DNA from: an uncultured Methanobrevibacter sp.
Lineage (GTDB): Archaea; Methanobacteriota; Methanobacteria; Methanobacteriales; Methanobacteriaceae
Reading direction: 5' to 3'
Length of the DNA: 54,955 nt
Assembly: GCF_900314615.1 (NCBI RefSeq)
Contig: NZ_OMWA01000025.1
Coordinates: 1-54,955, forward strand
Under the pieces are notes generated by a model. It made no database searches. It worked only from the letters and a program-made list of their open reading frames with translations, and was not told the origin of the DNA. The position numbers were made by a program, and so were the translations under genes. Of the stretch, positions 7,484-17,133 are shown piece by piece (positions within the stretch are counted from its first letter, which is position 1; the number at the start of each line of letters is the position of its first letter).

Positions 7484-10400
7484 ATGCCAATAAAAGAGGC
7501 AGAAAAGTCATACAACCATGAAAAGATAGAAAAGAAAGTTCAAAAATTCTGGAAAGAAGAGGAAACTTTCAAAAAAGTAAATGAACTTAGAGAAAAAGGC
7601 CCTAGATATTCATTTTTAGACGGACCACCATACTGCAGCGGTAAAATCCACCTTGGAACCGCATGGAACAAGGTCATTAAGGATTCATACCTTAGATACA
7701 AATCCATGAACGGATTCAGCTTAAGAAGACAGGCAGGATGGGATATGCACGGTCTTCCAATCGAAAACAAGGTTGAACACCTTATGGGAATTCAGTCCAA
7801 ACAGGAAATCGAAGAAGAAATCGGTATCGACAAATTCGTTGACAAATGTAAAGAATTTGCAATCGAAAATAAAATTGCAATGGAACATGAATTCGACCAG
7901 CTCGGTGTATGGATGGACTGGGACGACCCGTACATGACACTTGATCCGAAATATATGGAATCATCCTGGTGGACACTTAAAAGGGCACATGAACAGGATT
8001 TGCTTGTAAATGACCAGAGAGTAATCAGCTGGTGTCCTCACTGCGGAACCGCACTTGCAGCGGCTGAAATAGAATATGAAGAAAAAGTCGACCCTTCCAT
8101 ATTCATCAAATTCCCTGTTGCAGGTGAAGACAATACATATTTCCTTGTATGGACAACAACTCCGTGGACACTTCCTGCAAACCTTGCAATATGTGTAAAT
8201 CCTGAATTTGACTACGTTTATGTCTCAAAAGACGGCGAAACCTACATCATAGCCGAAAACCTGATGGAAGACGTTTTAGGAAAACGCATAAAAATCCACA
8301 GAACCAAAATTCCTGCCGAATCCGAGGATGAAGAAGACAAAATCATCGAAGAGGAAGAAATCAGATACGAAATCATAAAAAGCGTAAAAGGCAGCGATTT
8401 AGTCGGCATGGCTTACGATTATATTTTAGCTGATGAAATTCCAAAACAGATGGAATTCGACTCAGAAATTGAAAAAGTACATACAATTTTACCTGGAGAC
8501 CATGTAGAGCTCGGCGAAGGTACAGGACTTGTACACACAGCACCAGGTCACGGTCCTGACGACTTTGAAGTAGGTCAGGCAAACGGCCTTCCAATATTCT
8601 GTCCTGTCGGTGAAGACGGATGCTTTACAGATGATGCCGGCAAATACACAGGTAAATTTACAAAAGAGGAAAACCAGCAAATCATTGAAGATCTTCAGGC
8701 TAAAAACTTAATGTATCATGTTGATACCATTGAGCACAGATACGGAGTATGCTGGAGATGTAAAACTCCTATCATTTACCGTGCAACCAAACAGTGGTTT
8801 TTAAAAGTAACTGACATCAAACAGAAAATGCTTGATGAGATTGAAAAAGTTGAATGGATTCCTAAATGGGCTGGTGAAGGCAGATTCCATGACTGGGTAG
8901 ACAATGCACGTGACTGGACCATTTCAAGACAAAGATACTGGGGAATTCCAATTCCTATATGGGAATGTCCTGACTGCGGAGAGCTTAAGGTAATAGGTTC
9001 CCTTGCAGAGCTTAAAGAAGAATCCTTGAATGAAATAAATGTTTCAGATTCAGAACTTATCCACAGGCCATATGTTGATGAAGTGGAAGTAAAATGTGAC
9101 AAATGCGGAAGTTCAATCAAAAGAATTCCTGATGTTCTTGACGTATGGATTGACTCAGGTGTAGCAGGATGGGCTTCACTGTACTATCCGGAAGAAAAAG
9201 AAAAATTCGAAGACTGGTTCCCTTATGATTTCATCACAGAAGGTCACGACCAGACAAGAGGATGGTTCTACTCACAACTGGGTACAGGTGTTATTTCAAT
9301 GGGCAGGAGCCCATATCAGAAAGTTCTCATGCACGGATTTGTTCTAGACGACAAAGGAAACAAAATGTCCAAATCATTAGGTAATGTAGTAGCTCCCGAA
9401 GAAGTAATTGAAAAATATGGTGCGGACGTTTTAAGATTCTACCTTTTATGGGCTTCAAAACCGTGGGATGATTTAAAATTCGTCTGGGATGAACTTCTAA
9501 ACATCAACAAGATGATGAACATCCTCTGGAACGTATACGTATTTTCAACAACCTACATGTCCCTTGACAGTTTCGACCCTACTAAAATCACTGAAGATGA
9601 CATGATTTTAAGATCTGAAGACAAATGGATTGTCTCAAGAGCAAACTCCTTAATCAAGGATGTGGCTGAAGACCTCGATAACCTCTTCTTCCACAAGGCA
9701 ACAAGAAAAATCCACGACTTCATACTTGAAGACTTAAGCCGCTGGTATGTAAGACTTATTCGTGGAAGAACATGGGTTGAAAGCGATGATCCGGACAAAT
9801 TAGGTGCATATTACAGCCTATACACAGCAATTGTTAAATTAATAACAGTATTATGTCCTATAGCTCCTCATGTATGTGAAGAAATCTATGAAAACCTTGT
9901 AAAAGGAATCAATCCGGAGGCACCGGAAAGTATTCACATGCTTGACTGGGAATATGACAGCGATAAGATTGATGAAAAGCTTGAAGCTAAAATGGACGTT
10001 GTTCGTCAAGTTATCGACGCATCAATAAGAGCACGTGACATGGCACAGTACAAGCTCAGATGGCCGGTTTCAGATATTACAGTTGTATCTGACGATGAAG
10101 AAGTACTTAAAGCTATTGATGAGCTGTCCGATATTATCAAAGACCAGTCAAATACCAAGGAAGTCTTATCAGCAAGTGAATTCGACAAGCTGTCATATAA
10201 TGCAAAACCTAATCTCAAAATTTTAGGTCCAAAACTCAAAGGAGATATGGGTAAAGTTGTAAAAGGCCTTAAAACTGCTGATGGAAATGAAATTAAAGCA
10301 GAACTTGAAGCAAACGGTACTGTAACAATTGAAGGAATAGAACTGAACTCAGAAGAAGTACTATTTGATTCAGAACTTCCTGACGACTTCGTATCATCTG

Positions 10401-10720
10401 AGTTTGACGGCGGAAACGTATTCGTAAATACAAACATCACTCTCGAAATCAGACAGGAAGCAATGGCTCGTGAATTAATCAGAAGGGTTCAGGACATGAG
10501 AAAAGACTTGGATTTAGATGTGGAAGCTAACATTGACGTAAATGTAGAGACATCAGCACAGTTCAAGGATCTGATTGTTCCTCAGTCTGAATTCATTTCA
10601 CATGAAATCAGAGCTAAGAACTTAATAATCTTTGACGGTGAAGAATGCAGTAAAGATTCTGAATATTATACTAAAGAATGGGATATTGAAGGAGAAAAAG
10701 TAATTATTTCAATTAAATAG
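7484..10720 (+). CDS. ileS: isoleucyl-tRNA synthetase
   Basis: Charges tRNA-Ile with isoleucine in the cytoplasm. At 1,078 residues it is the long archaeal/eukaryotic-type class I enzyme. The HIGH-type motif is HLGT at residues 56-59 (PPYCSGKIHLGTA) and the KMSKS loop is at 627-631 (GNKMSKSLGN). The CP1 editing domain with the TTPWTLPAN motif lies between them, and a zinc-type CWRCKTP and an ECPDCG/KCDKCGS pair are visible. The ATG at 7484 has gaggag upstream. purL starts 9 bases after its stop, so the genes are probably cotranscribed. Confidence 0.97.
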   Translation: MPIKEAEKSYNHEKIEKKVQKFWKEEETFKKVNELREKGPRYSFLDGPPYCSGKIHLGTAWNKVIKDSYLRYKSMNGFSLRRQAGWDMHGLPIENKVEHLMGIQSKQEIEEEIGIDKFVDKCKEFAIENKIAMEHEFDQLGVWMDWDDPYMTLDPKYMESSWWTLKRAHEQDLLVNDQRVISWCPHCGTALAAAEIEYEEKVDPSIFIKFPVAGEDNTYFLVWTTTPWTLPANLAICVNPEFDYVYVSKDGETYIIAENLMEDVLGKRIKIHRTKIPAESEDEEDKIIEEEEIRYEIIKSVKGSDLVGMAYDYILADEIPKQMEFDSEIEKVHTILPGDHVELGEGTGLVHTAPGHGPDDFEVGQANGLPIFCPVGEDGCFTDDAGKYTGKFTKEENQQIIEDLQAKNLMYHVDTIEHRYGVCWRCKTPIIYRATKQWFLKVTDIKQKMLDEIEKVEWIPKWAGEGRFHDWVDNARDWTISRQRYWGIPIPIWECPDCGELKVIGSLAELKEESLNEINVSDSELIHRPYVDEVEVKCDKCGSSIKRIPDVLDVWIDSGVAGWASLYYPEEKEKFEDWFPYDFITEGHDQTRGWFYSQLGTGVISMGRSPYQKVLMHGFVLDDKGNKMSKSLGNVVAPEEVIEKYGADVLRFYLLWASKPWDDLKFVWDELLNINKMMNILWNVYVFSTTYMSLDSFDPTKITEDDMILRSEDKWIVSRANSLIKDVAEDLDNLFFHKATRKIHDFILEDLSRWYVRLIRGRTWVESDDPDKLGAYYSLYTAIVKLITVLCPIAPHVCEEIYENLVKGINPEAPESIHMLDWEYDSDKIDEKLEAKMDVVRQVIDASIRARDMAQYKLRWPVSDITVVSDDEEVLKAIDELSDIIKDQSNTKEVLSASEFDKLSYNAKPNLKILGPKLKGDMGKVVKGLKTADGNEIKAELEANGTVTIEGIELNSEEVLFDSELPDDFVSSEFDGGNVFVNTNITLEIRQEAMARELIRRVQDMRKDLDLDVEANIDVNVETSAQFKDLIVPQSEFISHEIRAKNLIIFDGEECSKDSEYYTKEWDIEGEKVIISIK

Positions 10721-10729
10721 GTGTTTAAC

Positions 10730-12871
10730 ATGACTTTAGCTGATTCTGAAATTGAATATATTGAAGGAATCCTCGGAAGGGAAATGAACGAACTTGAAGA
10801 AGGAATGCTTGACGTAATGTTTTCCGAGCACTGTTCCTACAAAAGCAGCAGACCTTTCTTAAGAGCTTTTCCTACTGAAGGTGAAAACATTATTTTAGGT
10901 CCTGGTGACGATGCAGGACTTGTATCCGTAACAGACAAATACGCTTTGGCGGTAGGTATGGAATCCCACAACCACCCATCAGCAATTGAGCCTTACGGAG
11001 GAGCAGGTACCGGTATCGGCGGAATTTTAAGAGACATCATTTCAATGGGTGCAATGCCTATTGCACTTCTCGATTCACTCAGGTTCGGACCTCTTGAAGA
11101 AGATGAAAAATCAAGATACTTATTTGAACATGTAGTTAAAGGAATTTCCGATTACGGAAACCGTGTAGGAGTTCCTACCGTTGCAGGTGAAATAGAATTT
11201 GACGAATCATTCAGAACTAATCCTCTTGTAAATGTAATGTGTGTCGGTCTTGTAGAAAAGGACAAAATCGTAAGGGCACAGGCACCAAACATAGGCGATG
11301 TATTCCTTTTAATGGGAGGTACAACCGGCCGTGACGGAATTCATGGAGTAACATTTGCATCAGAAGAGCTTACGTCAGATTCTGAAACTGAAGATAGGCC
11401 TGCTGTACAGGTAGCAGATCCTTTCACCAAAAAAAGAGTTCTTGAAGCATCTTTAGAAATTCTTGAAAAAATCAATGTCAGCGGTGTTAAGGACTTAGGT
11501 GGAGGGGGTCTTACATGCTGTATTTCAGAACTTGTAGATGCTTCTGAAAACGGAGCATTAGTGGATTTAAGAGCAATTCCTCTAAGAGAAACCGGAATGA
11601 CTCCATATGAAATCATGCTTTCAGAATCACAGGAAAGAATGGTATTTGTCATAAACCCTGATGATGTTGAACTTGCTCAGAAAATCTGTGACAAACACGA
11701 AATCGTATCCTCCGTAATCGGTGAAGTAATCGAAGGAAACAGCATGATTATTTCAGATGAAGGTGAAGAACTTGCAAACCTTCCAACAATTCTTTTAGCA
11801 GACCCACCTTCAATTGACAGGCCAATTAAAGAAATTCCTGAAGATACTCAAAAAGTGGAATTGAAAGAACCTCCAATAAAGGACTCTGTGCCAAAATTAT
11901 TGTCAAGCCCAAACATAGCTTCAAAAGAATGGGTTTACAAACAGTATGATCATGAAGTTCAGGTAAGAACAGTTGTAAAACCTGGTGACGATGCAGCGGT
12001 TTTAAGAATTGATGATGAAACAGCTATTGCACTTACAACAGATTCAAACACAATCCACACAAAATTATCACCGTTTGACGGTGCCGGTGGATGTGTTGCA
12101 GAAGCAATAAGAAACGTCATCTCAATGGGAGCAACCCCTTATGCTGTTGTAGACTGTTTAAACTTCGGAAATCCTGAAACTCCTGAAATATTATGGCAAT
12201 TCAAGACAGCTATTGAAGGAATGTCATTAGTAGCAGAAAACTTCAACGCACCTGTAATCAGCGGTAATGTAAGTTTCTACAATGAAACTGAAGGAATCAA
12301 AATCAATCCTACACCTGCAGTCGGTGTAATCGGTGTGGAAAACATCAAAAACATCAGAACCATGGACTTCAAGAATGAAGGAGATAAAATCATTTTAATA
12401 GGTAAGACTTATGATGAGTTAACCGGTTCTGAATATCACAGAACTGTTCATGGTTTAGAAATTGGAACTGCGCCAAGAATAAGAATAGATGAGGAAGTTG
12501 CAAACGGACAAACTGTTTTAAGATTAATTGATGAGGATGCAGACAAAGACATCACTGCAGTTCACGACGTATCTGCAGGAGGTCTTGCAGTAGCATTATC
12601 TGAAATGGTTATCAAATCAGGTCTTGGATGTGAAGTAGAGTTAAAAGATGACGATTTGGATAAAATCCAATTGTTATTCTCAGAAAGTCATGCAAGATAC
12701 TTATTAACAGTTAAAGCTGACGCAGCTGATGATATTTTATCAAAAATAGATGTTGAGGCAAAAGTCATTGGTGAGGTAAAAGGAACTTCATTAAACGTTA
12801 ACGGTCACGAATTCAGTTATGAAGACTTGAATGACGCATATCATGGTGTCATTGAAAAATACATGGCTTAA
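10730..12871 (+). CDS. purL: phosphoribosylformylglycinamidine synthase subunit PurL
   Basis: ATP-dependent conversion of FGAR to FGAM in purine synthesis, working with PurQ and PurS (not in this window). It has 713 residues, the size of the archaeal/Gram-positive small PurL. It shows two AIR-synthase-like halves, with the PGDDAGLV and PGDDAAVL substrate/metal motifs, ESHNHPSAIEPYGGAGTG and KDLGGGGL. I chose ATG 10730 rather than the in-frame GTG at 10721, because that GTG is itself part of the ribosome binding site (taggtg) placed right after the ileS stop. Confidence 0.95.
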   Translation: MTLADSEIEYIEGILGREMNELEEGMLDVMFSEHCSYKSSRPFLRAFPTEGENIILGPGDDAGLVSVTDKYALAVGMESHNHPSAIEPYGGAGTGIGGILRDIISMGAMPIALLDSLRFGPLEEDEKSRYLFEHVVKGISDYGNRVGVPTVAGEIEFDESFRTNPLVNVMCVGLVEKDKIVRAQAPNIGDVFLLMGGTTGRDGIHGVTFASEELTSDSETEDRPAVQVADPFTKKRVLEASLEILEKINVSGVKDLGGGGLTCCISELVDASENGALVDLRAIPLRETGMTPYEIMLSESQERMVFVINPDDVELAQKICDKHEIVSSVIGEVIEGNSMIISDEGEELANLPTILLADPPSIDRPIKEIPEDTQKVELKEPPIKDSVPKLLSSPNIASKEWVYKQYDHEVQVRTVVKPGDDAAVLRIDDETAIALTTDSNTIHTKLSPFDGAGGCVAEAIRNVISMGATPYAVVDCLNFGNPETPEILWQFKTAIEGMSLVAENFNAPVISGNVSFYNETEGIKINPTPAVGVIGVENIKNIRTMDFKNEGDKIILIGKTYDELTGSEYHRTVHGLEIGTAPRIRIDEEVANGQTVLRLIDEDADKDITAVHDVSAGGLAVALSEMVIKSGLGCEVELKDDDLDKIQLLFSESHARYLLTVKADAADDILSKIDVEAKVIGEVKGTSLNVNGHEFSYEDLNDAYHGVIEKYMA

Positions 12872-12892
12872 ATGCTTGGGGGAGTTTTAAAC

Positions 12893-14110
12893 ATGTTCTT
12901 GTCTAAATTGGATTCAGTAAAAAATGCTTCAAAGCTAATACATGACAATCAGAAATTAACAGACATAGAAGAGATATCAATTTACGATGCTCACAAAAGA
13001 GTTCTTGCAGAAGACATAATGGCATTTCATGACTCACCTCCTTTTGATAAATCTGCAATGGATGGATTTGCATTAATTGCGGAAGACACATTTGGAGCGG
13101 GCCAGTCAGCTCCTAAAGAATTTAAGATTATAGATGCAATCGGCGCAGGTGATTTTTCAACAAAAACAGTTAAAAACGGTGAAGCTATTGTAATAGCAAC
13201 TGGAGCACCGATTCCAGAAGGAGCAAATGCTGTTTTGATGAAGGAATACACTACCGAAGACGGGGATGATTTAACAATTTACTCTCAGGTCACTCCAGGT
13301 GAAAATGTCTCTCCAAAATCAGAGGATATCAAAAAAGGCCAGAAAATCCTTGATAAAAATACTTTTATCAGATATCAGGAACTGGGTTTGATTGCTTCAG
13401 CAGGTTATGATAAAGTTAAAGTTTACAAAAAACCTAAAGTCAAACTCATTATCACAGGAAATGAGCTTGTAGAGCCTACAAAAGAGGAAATTGATGATGC
13501 AAAAATCATCAACTCAAATCAGTTTACAATTAAGGCAATGATTGAAGATTCCGGTGCAGTATGTGATATTACACATGCAGGAGATTCTTTTGATGAGGTA
13601 AAACAGGCAATTCTTGAAGCATCAGCCGAATATGACGTTCTCATGACAACCGGCGGTACAGCAATCAGTAAAGGGGATGTCGTATTGGATGTTATAGATG
13701 AGATTGGTGAAATACTCTTCCATGGTGTTGCAATGAGGCCGGGAAAACCTGCAGGTGCCGGTATTGTCAACGGCAAAATGGTATTCACATTTTCAGGCCA
13801 GCCTGTTGCGGCAATGTCACAGTTTGACGTTTTTGCAAGAAAGTATCTCTTTGAAATGCAGGGAAGATCATTTGAATTCAATGTTGTTTTAAGGGAATCT
13901 CAGCTTAAGATTCCTTCACAGCTGGGAAGAACTGATTTCATACGTGCCGCTTCAGATAATGAACATGCAAAACATGTGCTTAACAGAGGTTCTGGCATAA
14001 TCAGGTCAATGGTTGAGGCGAACAGCTATATCATCATAGACGAAAATGATGAAGGATATCAGAAGGGCGATATGGTTGAAGTAGTCTTCTTTGATTCACT
14101 ACTTTGGTAG
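12893..14110 (+). CDS. moeA: molybdopterin molybdenumtransferase MoeA
   Basis: Inserts molybdate or tungstate into adenylylated molybdopterin; methanogens need this cofactor for formylmethanofuran dehydrogenase. 405 residues. Landmarks are the HDSPPFDKSAMDGFA stretch near the N-terminus, the ATGAPIPEGANAV stretch, the MTTGGTAISKGD MPT-binding motif and FSGQPVAAM. An in-frame ATG also exists at 12872, directly after the purL stop. I prefer 12893 because gggggag at 12877-12884 is correctly spaced to it. Follows purL by 21 bases. Confidence 0.93.
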   Translation: MFLSKLDSVKNASKLIHDNQKLTDIEEISIYDAHKRVLAEDIMAFHDSPPFDKSAMDGFALIAEDTFGAGQSAPKEFKIIDAIGAGDFSTKTVKNGEAIVIATGAPIPEGANAVLMKEYTTEDGDDLTIYSQVTPGENVSPKSEDIKKGQKILDKNTFIRYQELGLIASAGYDKVKVYKKPKVKLIITGNELVEPTKEEIDDAKIINSNQFTIKAMIEDSGAVCDITHAGDSFDEVKQAILEASAEYDVLMTTGGTAISKGDVVLDVIDEIGEILFHGVAMRPGKPAGAGIVNGKMVFTFSGQPVAAMSQFDVFARKYLFEMQGRSFEFNVVLRESQLKIPSQLGRTDFIRAASDNEHAKHVLNRGSGIIRSMVEANSYIIIDENDEGYQKGDMVEVVFFDSLLW

Positions 14111-14126
14111 AGGAAGTGTAAGTTTA

Positions 14127-15257
14127 ATGAATGGTATTTATTATTATTTGATAGCTTTTGCTGTCATCTGGATATTGGCAGGAATATTTCATGAAAGATT
14201 ATCCAATCACGGCTTTGAGATAAACTTCCCTGTGATAATGTGGAAGACTCAAAGGCTTAGGGGACTGATATCCAGAATTTCTAATTTTTCACCAAGATTC
14301 TGGAGATGGTTCATGAATCTTGGAATCGTTGTTGCATTCGGTGCTATGATATTTATTACATGGACGCTTGTAAGTTCACTGCCGTCAGTATTCGATACTC
14401 CTGCAGTTTCCATAGTCATTCCTGGTGTGGAAATGCCAGGCTCATCGATTTACATTCCATTTGTATATGGTCTTATAGGTCTGGCGACTGTACTGGTAGT
14501 TCATGAGTTTTCACATGGTGTACAGGCGGTCGGAGAAAAGATTTCAATCAAATCAATCGGTTTATTATTGTTTGCAATCATTCCTGGTGCATTTGTAGAG
14601 CCTGATGAGGATGAACTTAAAGAGGCAAAGAAAACTTCAAGGCTAAGGGTTTATGCGGCAGGTTCTGTTGCCAATATTTCTTCAGCGCTTATCGCATTGC
14701 TTTTGGTGTCACTTTTTTCAGCAGGAATTCCTGCATTTTTTGCAGAAGACGGAATAGCAATTGATAGAATAGTTACAGATTCACCTTCTGACGGTATTTT
14801 AAAGGAAGGAATGATTTTGGATTCTGTAGATAATCATAAAATAAACAGTTCTGAAGATTATGTTGATGTTGTAAGTTCATATAAGCCGGGAGATAACGTA
14901 ACGGTTCACACTGATCAGGGCAGCTATACTTTAACACTGGATAAAAATCCTAACAATGAATCCAGAGGATTTTTTGGAATTCAGGCAATCAAGCATTTTG
15001 AGATGATAAATAACAGTTTAGGTCCTGTCCCTTGGATTTTATTTGAGCTGATAGAGCTATTCCAGTGGGTTGCAATGCTGAACCTTGGAATCGGGCTGTT
15101 TAATCTGCTTCCGTTAAAACCATTGGATGGAGGATACATGCTTGAGATACTGCTCAGCTATAAATTGTCTGAAGAGCAATATAAACCGTTGGTTAATTCT
15201 CTATCTGTTGTAATGGCAATGATAATTGTATTCAGTCTGGTTGCTGGTTTTTTATAG
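14127..15257 (+). CDS. M50-family intramembrane metalloprotease (site-2 protease like) with PDZ domain
   Basis: A 376-residue membrane protein. The zinc-binding HEFSH motif is at residues 126-130 inside a membrane segment, and the distal LKPLDGG motif supplies the third ligand at D334. Between them lies a PDZ-like domain (about residues 205-275, with SDGILKEGMILDSVD). Several hydrophobic segments precede and follow the active site. S2P-type proteases cleave membrane-anchored regulators; the target here is unknown. Start chosen at ATG 14127 with agaggaag upstream; upstream in-frame codons overlap moeA. Last gene of the ileS-purL-moeA run. Confidence 0.87.
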   Translation: MNGIYYYLIAFAVIWILAGIFHERLSNHGFEINFPVIMWKTQRLRGLISRISNFSPRFWRWFMNLGIVVAFGAMIFITWTLVSSLPSVFDTPAVSIVIPGVEMPGSSIYIPFVYGLIGLATVLVVHEFSHGVQAVGEKISIKSIGLLLFAIIPGAFVEPDEDELKEAKKTSRLRVYAAGSVANISSALIALLLVSLFSAGIPAFFAEDGIAIDRIVTDSPSDGILKEGMILDSVDNHKINSSEDYVDVVSSYKPGDNVTVHTDQGSYTLTLDKNPNNESRGFFGIQAIKHFEMINNSLGPVPWILFELIELFQWVAMLNLGIGLFNLLPLKPLDGGYMLEILLSYKLSEEQYKPLVNSLSVVMAMIIVFSLVAGFL

Positions 15258-15260
15258 GTT

Positions 15261-15298
15261 AAAATTAAAAAAAAGAAGAAAGAATAATATATTCTTTC
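15261..15298 (-). terminator. terminator of the fprA-rubrerythrin operon
   Basis: A perfect 9-bp stem (15278-15286 with 15290-15298, loop 3) lies directly after the rubrerythrin stop. On the reverse strand it is followed by a long T-run (complement of 15261-15277). It may also serve the converging M50 protease gene. Confidence 0.75.
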
Positions 15299-15300
15299 AT

Positions 15301-15714
15301 TTAGAAATATCTTTCTAGGATTCCTTCTAAGATTTTGTAGTGACGACCTTCGTCTTTGGAACTTTCACGGAAAAAGTCAGCTGCAGTTTCGATTCCAGCT
15401 TCCTGAGCTTTTTCAGAAGCTTCTCTTTTTTCAGCGTTAGCCATTTTTTCTCCACCCATCATCCATTCGATGTTTTCTTTGAGGGTTGGTTTGATGATTC
15501 CGTTCATTTCACAGAATCTTGCAGCGTGTTCAGCTTCTTCCCAAGCTAATCTTTTGAATACTTCAGCTAATTCCCCATAGCCTTCACGGGAAGCCTGTCT
15601 GGACATAGCTAAGTAGATACCTACTTCGTTGGTTTCTCCTTCAAAGTTTCCTGCAACAAATTTTTCTACAGGGGTTCCTTTGGTAATTCCGATTTCATGT
15701 TCGTATTTAACCAT
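15301..15714 (-). CDS. rubrerythrin-like diiron protein (no rubredoxin domain)
   Basis: A 137-residue four-helix ferritin-like protein. Diiron-ligand motifs are visible as EGETNE and EEAEHA (residues about 24-30 and 54-59) in the first half and ESSKDEGRHYKI in the second. The C-terminal rubredoxin domain of classical rubrerythrins is absent. Such proteins reduce hydrogen peroxide in anaerobes. It starts 10 bases after fprA with a strong aaaggtgat, so the pair forms an oxygen/peroxide detoxification operon. Confidence 0.87.
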   Translation of the reverse strand: MVKYEHEIGITKGTPVEKFVAGNFEGETNEVGIYLAMSRQASREGYGELAEVFKRLAWEEAEHAARFCEMNGIIKPTLKENIEWMMGGEKMANAEKREASEKAQEAGIETAADFFRESSKDEGRHYKILEGILERYF

Positions 15715-15724
15715 AATATCACCT

Positions 15725-16951
15725 TTATAATTCTTTACATGCCTGAGCTAATTTTTTACCTAACTCGTAGCTTGCTTCATCTTCATCAGCGGTTGGTACA
15801 AAGTAGATTTCCTGAGTGTCAACAATGTCGAATCCGCAGTTACCTAATTCTTCAGCGAGTTTTGCAGGAGCTCCTCCTCTTCCACCCATGGAACCGAAGG
15901 TAACAGCTTTTCTTTCAATACCTGTTCTGTTGAAGAGTAATCCTTTAAGGTAGTACATGATGTCTCCGATACTTGGGTATGGTACATCGTTGATTGTTGG
16001 GTCTCCAACAGCAATTCCTTTACTGGTTAGGATACTTTTGACGATTTCGGATCTTTCGTCTTCGTGTAAGAAGAAGATTTCTACGTCGTAGCCTTCAGAC
16101 ATTGCACCTTCAGCAATTTCGTGAGCCATTTGCTGGGTAGAGTAGTGCATGGTGTCGTAGATGATTGTAATTTTGTCTTCACATACACCGGTAGCCCAGT
16201 TTTGGTAAGCTCCGATAATTTGCATTGGGTCGGTCCAGATTTGACCGTGGGATGGTGCAATCATTTTGATTTGATCAAGTAAACCTAATTCGACTACTTC
16301 ATTTAGTTTTTTGAGAACTAATTTTGAAAGTGGGGTAATTAAGTTTGCGTAGAATTTCTGAGCTGCATCCATTAAAATGTTTTCAGGGATTTCATCTGAG
16401 AATCTTTTGGTGAAACATAAGTGCTGACCGAATGCGTCGTTAGGGAATAAGATACCGGTTTCATCAGCAAGTAAGGTAAACATGCTGTCAGGCCAGTGTA
16501 ATAAGAATGCATCTAAGAATGCTAAGGTTCTTCCGCCAACATCTAATGAATCTCCGGTTCCTACAGTGATGAATTCTGCTCCTTCAAGTGCAGGGTAGTG
16601 TTTTAATAAACCTTTCACTGCGATTTCGGTACAGTAAATTGGTGCTTCTGGGAATCTTTTGTGTAAGTCCACTAAAACACCGGAGTGATCTTTTTCAACG
16701 TGGTTTTGAATAATGTAGTCAACTTTAACTTCTTTTCCTTCTTGAGCGAAAGCATCGTCGATACGTGCCATCATTTCTTTGGTTTTACCAGGATAAGCGT
16801 TATCAATAAGTGCTACTTTGTCTTCTCCAAATACTAAATATGCGTTGTAGGTTGTTCCGTCTAAGGTGTAACCGTGGTATGTTCTTAAATCCCAATCGAG
16901 TACACCGATCCAGTATACTCCATCAGCTATTTTTTGTGCATTAGCTTTCAT
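15725..16951 (-). CDS. fprA: F420H2 oxidase (A-type flavoprotein)
   Basis: Four-electron reduction of O2 to water with reduced coenzyme F420, a defence of methanogens against oxygen. 408 residues: an N-terminal metallo-beta-lactamase-like diiron domain with the HxExDH motif (H84, E86, D88, H89 in NHVEKDHSG) and a C-terminal flavodoxin domain beginning near residue 257 (ITIIYDTMHYSTQQMA) with GSMGGRGGAP near the end. It lies directly beside the integrated element, so its promoter region also forms the left boundary zone. Confidence 0.93.
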   Translation of the reverse strand: MKANAQKIADGVYWIGVLDWDLRTYHGYTLDGTTYNAYLVFGEDKVALIDNAYPGKTKEMMARIDDAFAQEGKEVKVDYIIQNHVEKDHSGVLVDLHKRFPEAPIYCTEIAVKGLLKHYPALEGAEFITVGTGDSLDVGGRTLAFLDAFLLHWPDSMFTLLADETGILFPNDAFGQHLCFTKRFSDEIPENILMDAAQKFYANLITPLSKLVLKKLNEVVELGLLDQIKMIAPSHGQIWTDPMQIIGAYQNWATGVCEDKITIIYDTMHYSTQQMAHEIAEGAMSEGYDVEIFFLHEDERSEIVKSILTSKGIAVGDPTINDVPYPSIGDIMYYLKGLLFNRTGIERKAVTFGSMGGRGGAPAKLAEELGNCGFDIVDTQEIYFVPTADEDEASYELGKKLAQACKEL

Positions 16952-17124
16952 TTTAATCTACCATTTAAAAGTTTTTATTCATTTGATTAAATCATATGAA
17001 TTGTTAATATTTTCGTATTTATTATTATATATAATTTTGTTTTATACGAACAGTTTATATTGTTCGCATGCTTATTACTTCTCAACTGCTCTCTCTCAAG
17101 ATATTATACATATGAAAAATAGAA
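16952..17124. promoter_or_regulatory. divergent region between fprA and the integrase, with TATA box and inverted repeat
   Basis: On the reverse strand a TATA box (complement of ttatatataat, about 17026-17036) would place the fprA start of transcription about 50 bases upstream of its ATG. An inverted repeat with 6-bp arms, cgaaca at 17047-17052 and tgttcg at 17061-17066, sits between the two genes. It could be an operator for either gene or part of the attachment region. No tRNA gene is seen here. Confidence 0.45.
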
Positions 17125-17133
17125 GTGATTAGT

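Noticed and set aside
10721..10729. GTG start for purL directly after the ileS stop
   Set aside because: This GTG is part of the aggtg ribosome binding site that serves ATG 10730.
12872..12892. ATG start for moeA directly after the purL stop
   Set aside because: ggggga(g) at 12877-12884 is spaced for ATG 12893, leaving nothing for the earlier ATG.
16952..17124. tRNA-gene attachment site next to the integrase
   Set aside because: No cloverleaf could be built here or at the right end (41,920-42,209), and only chance-level matches of about 10 bases were found between the two ends.
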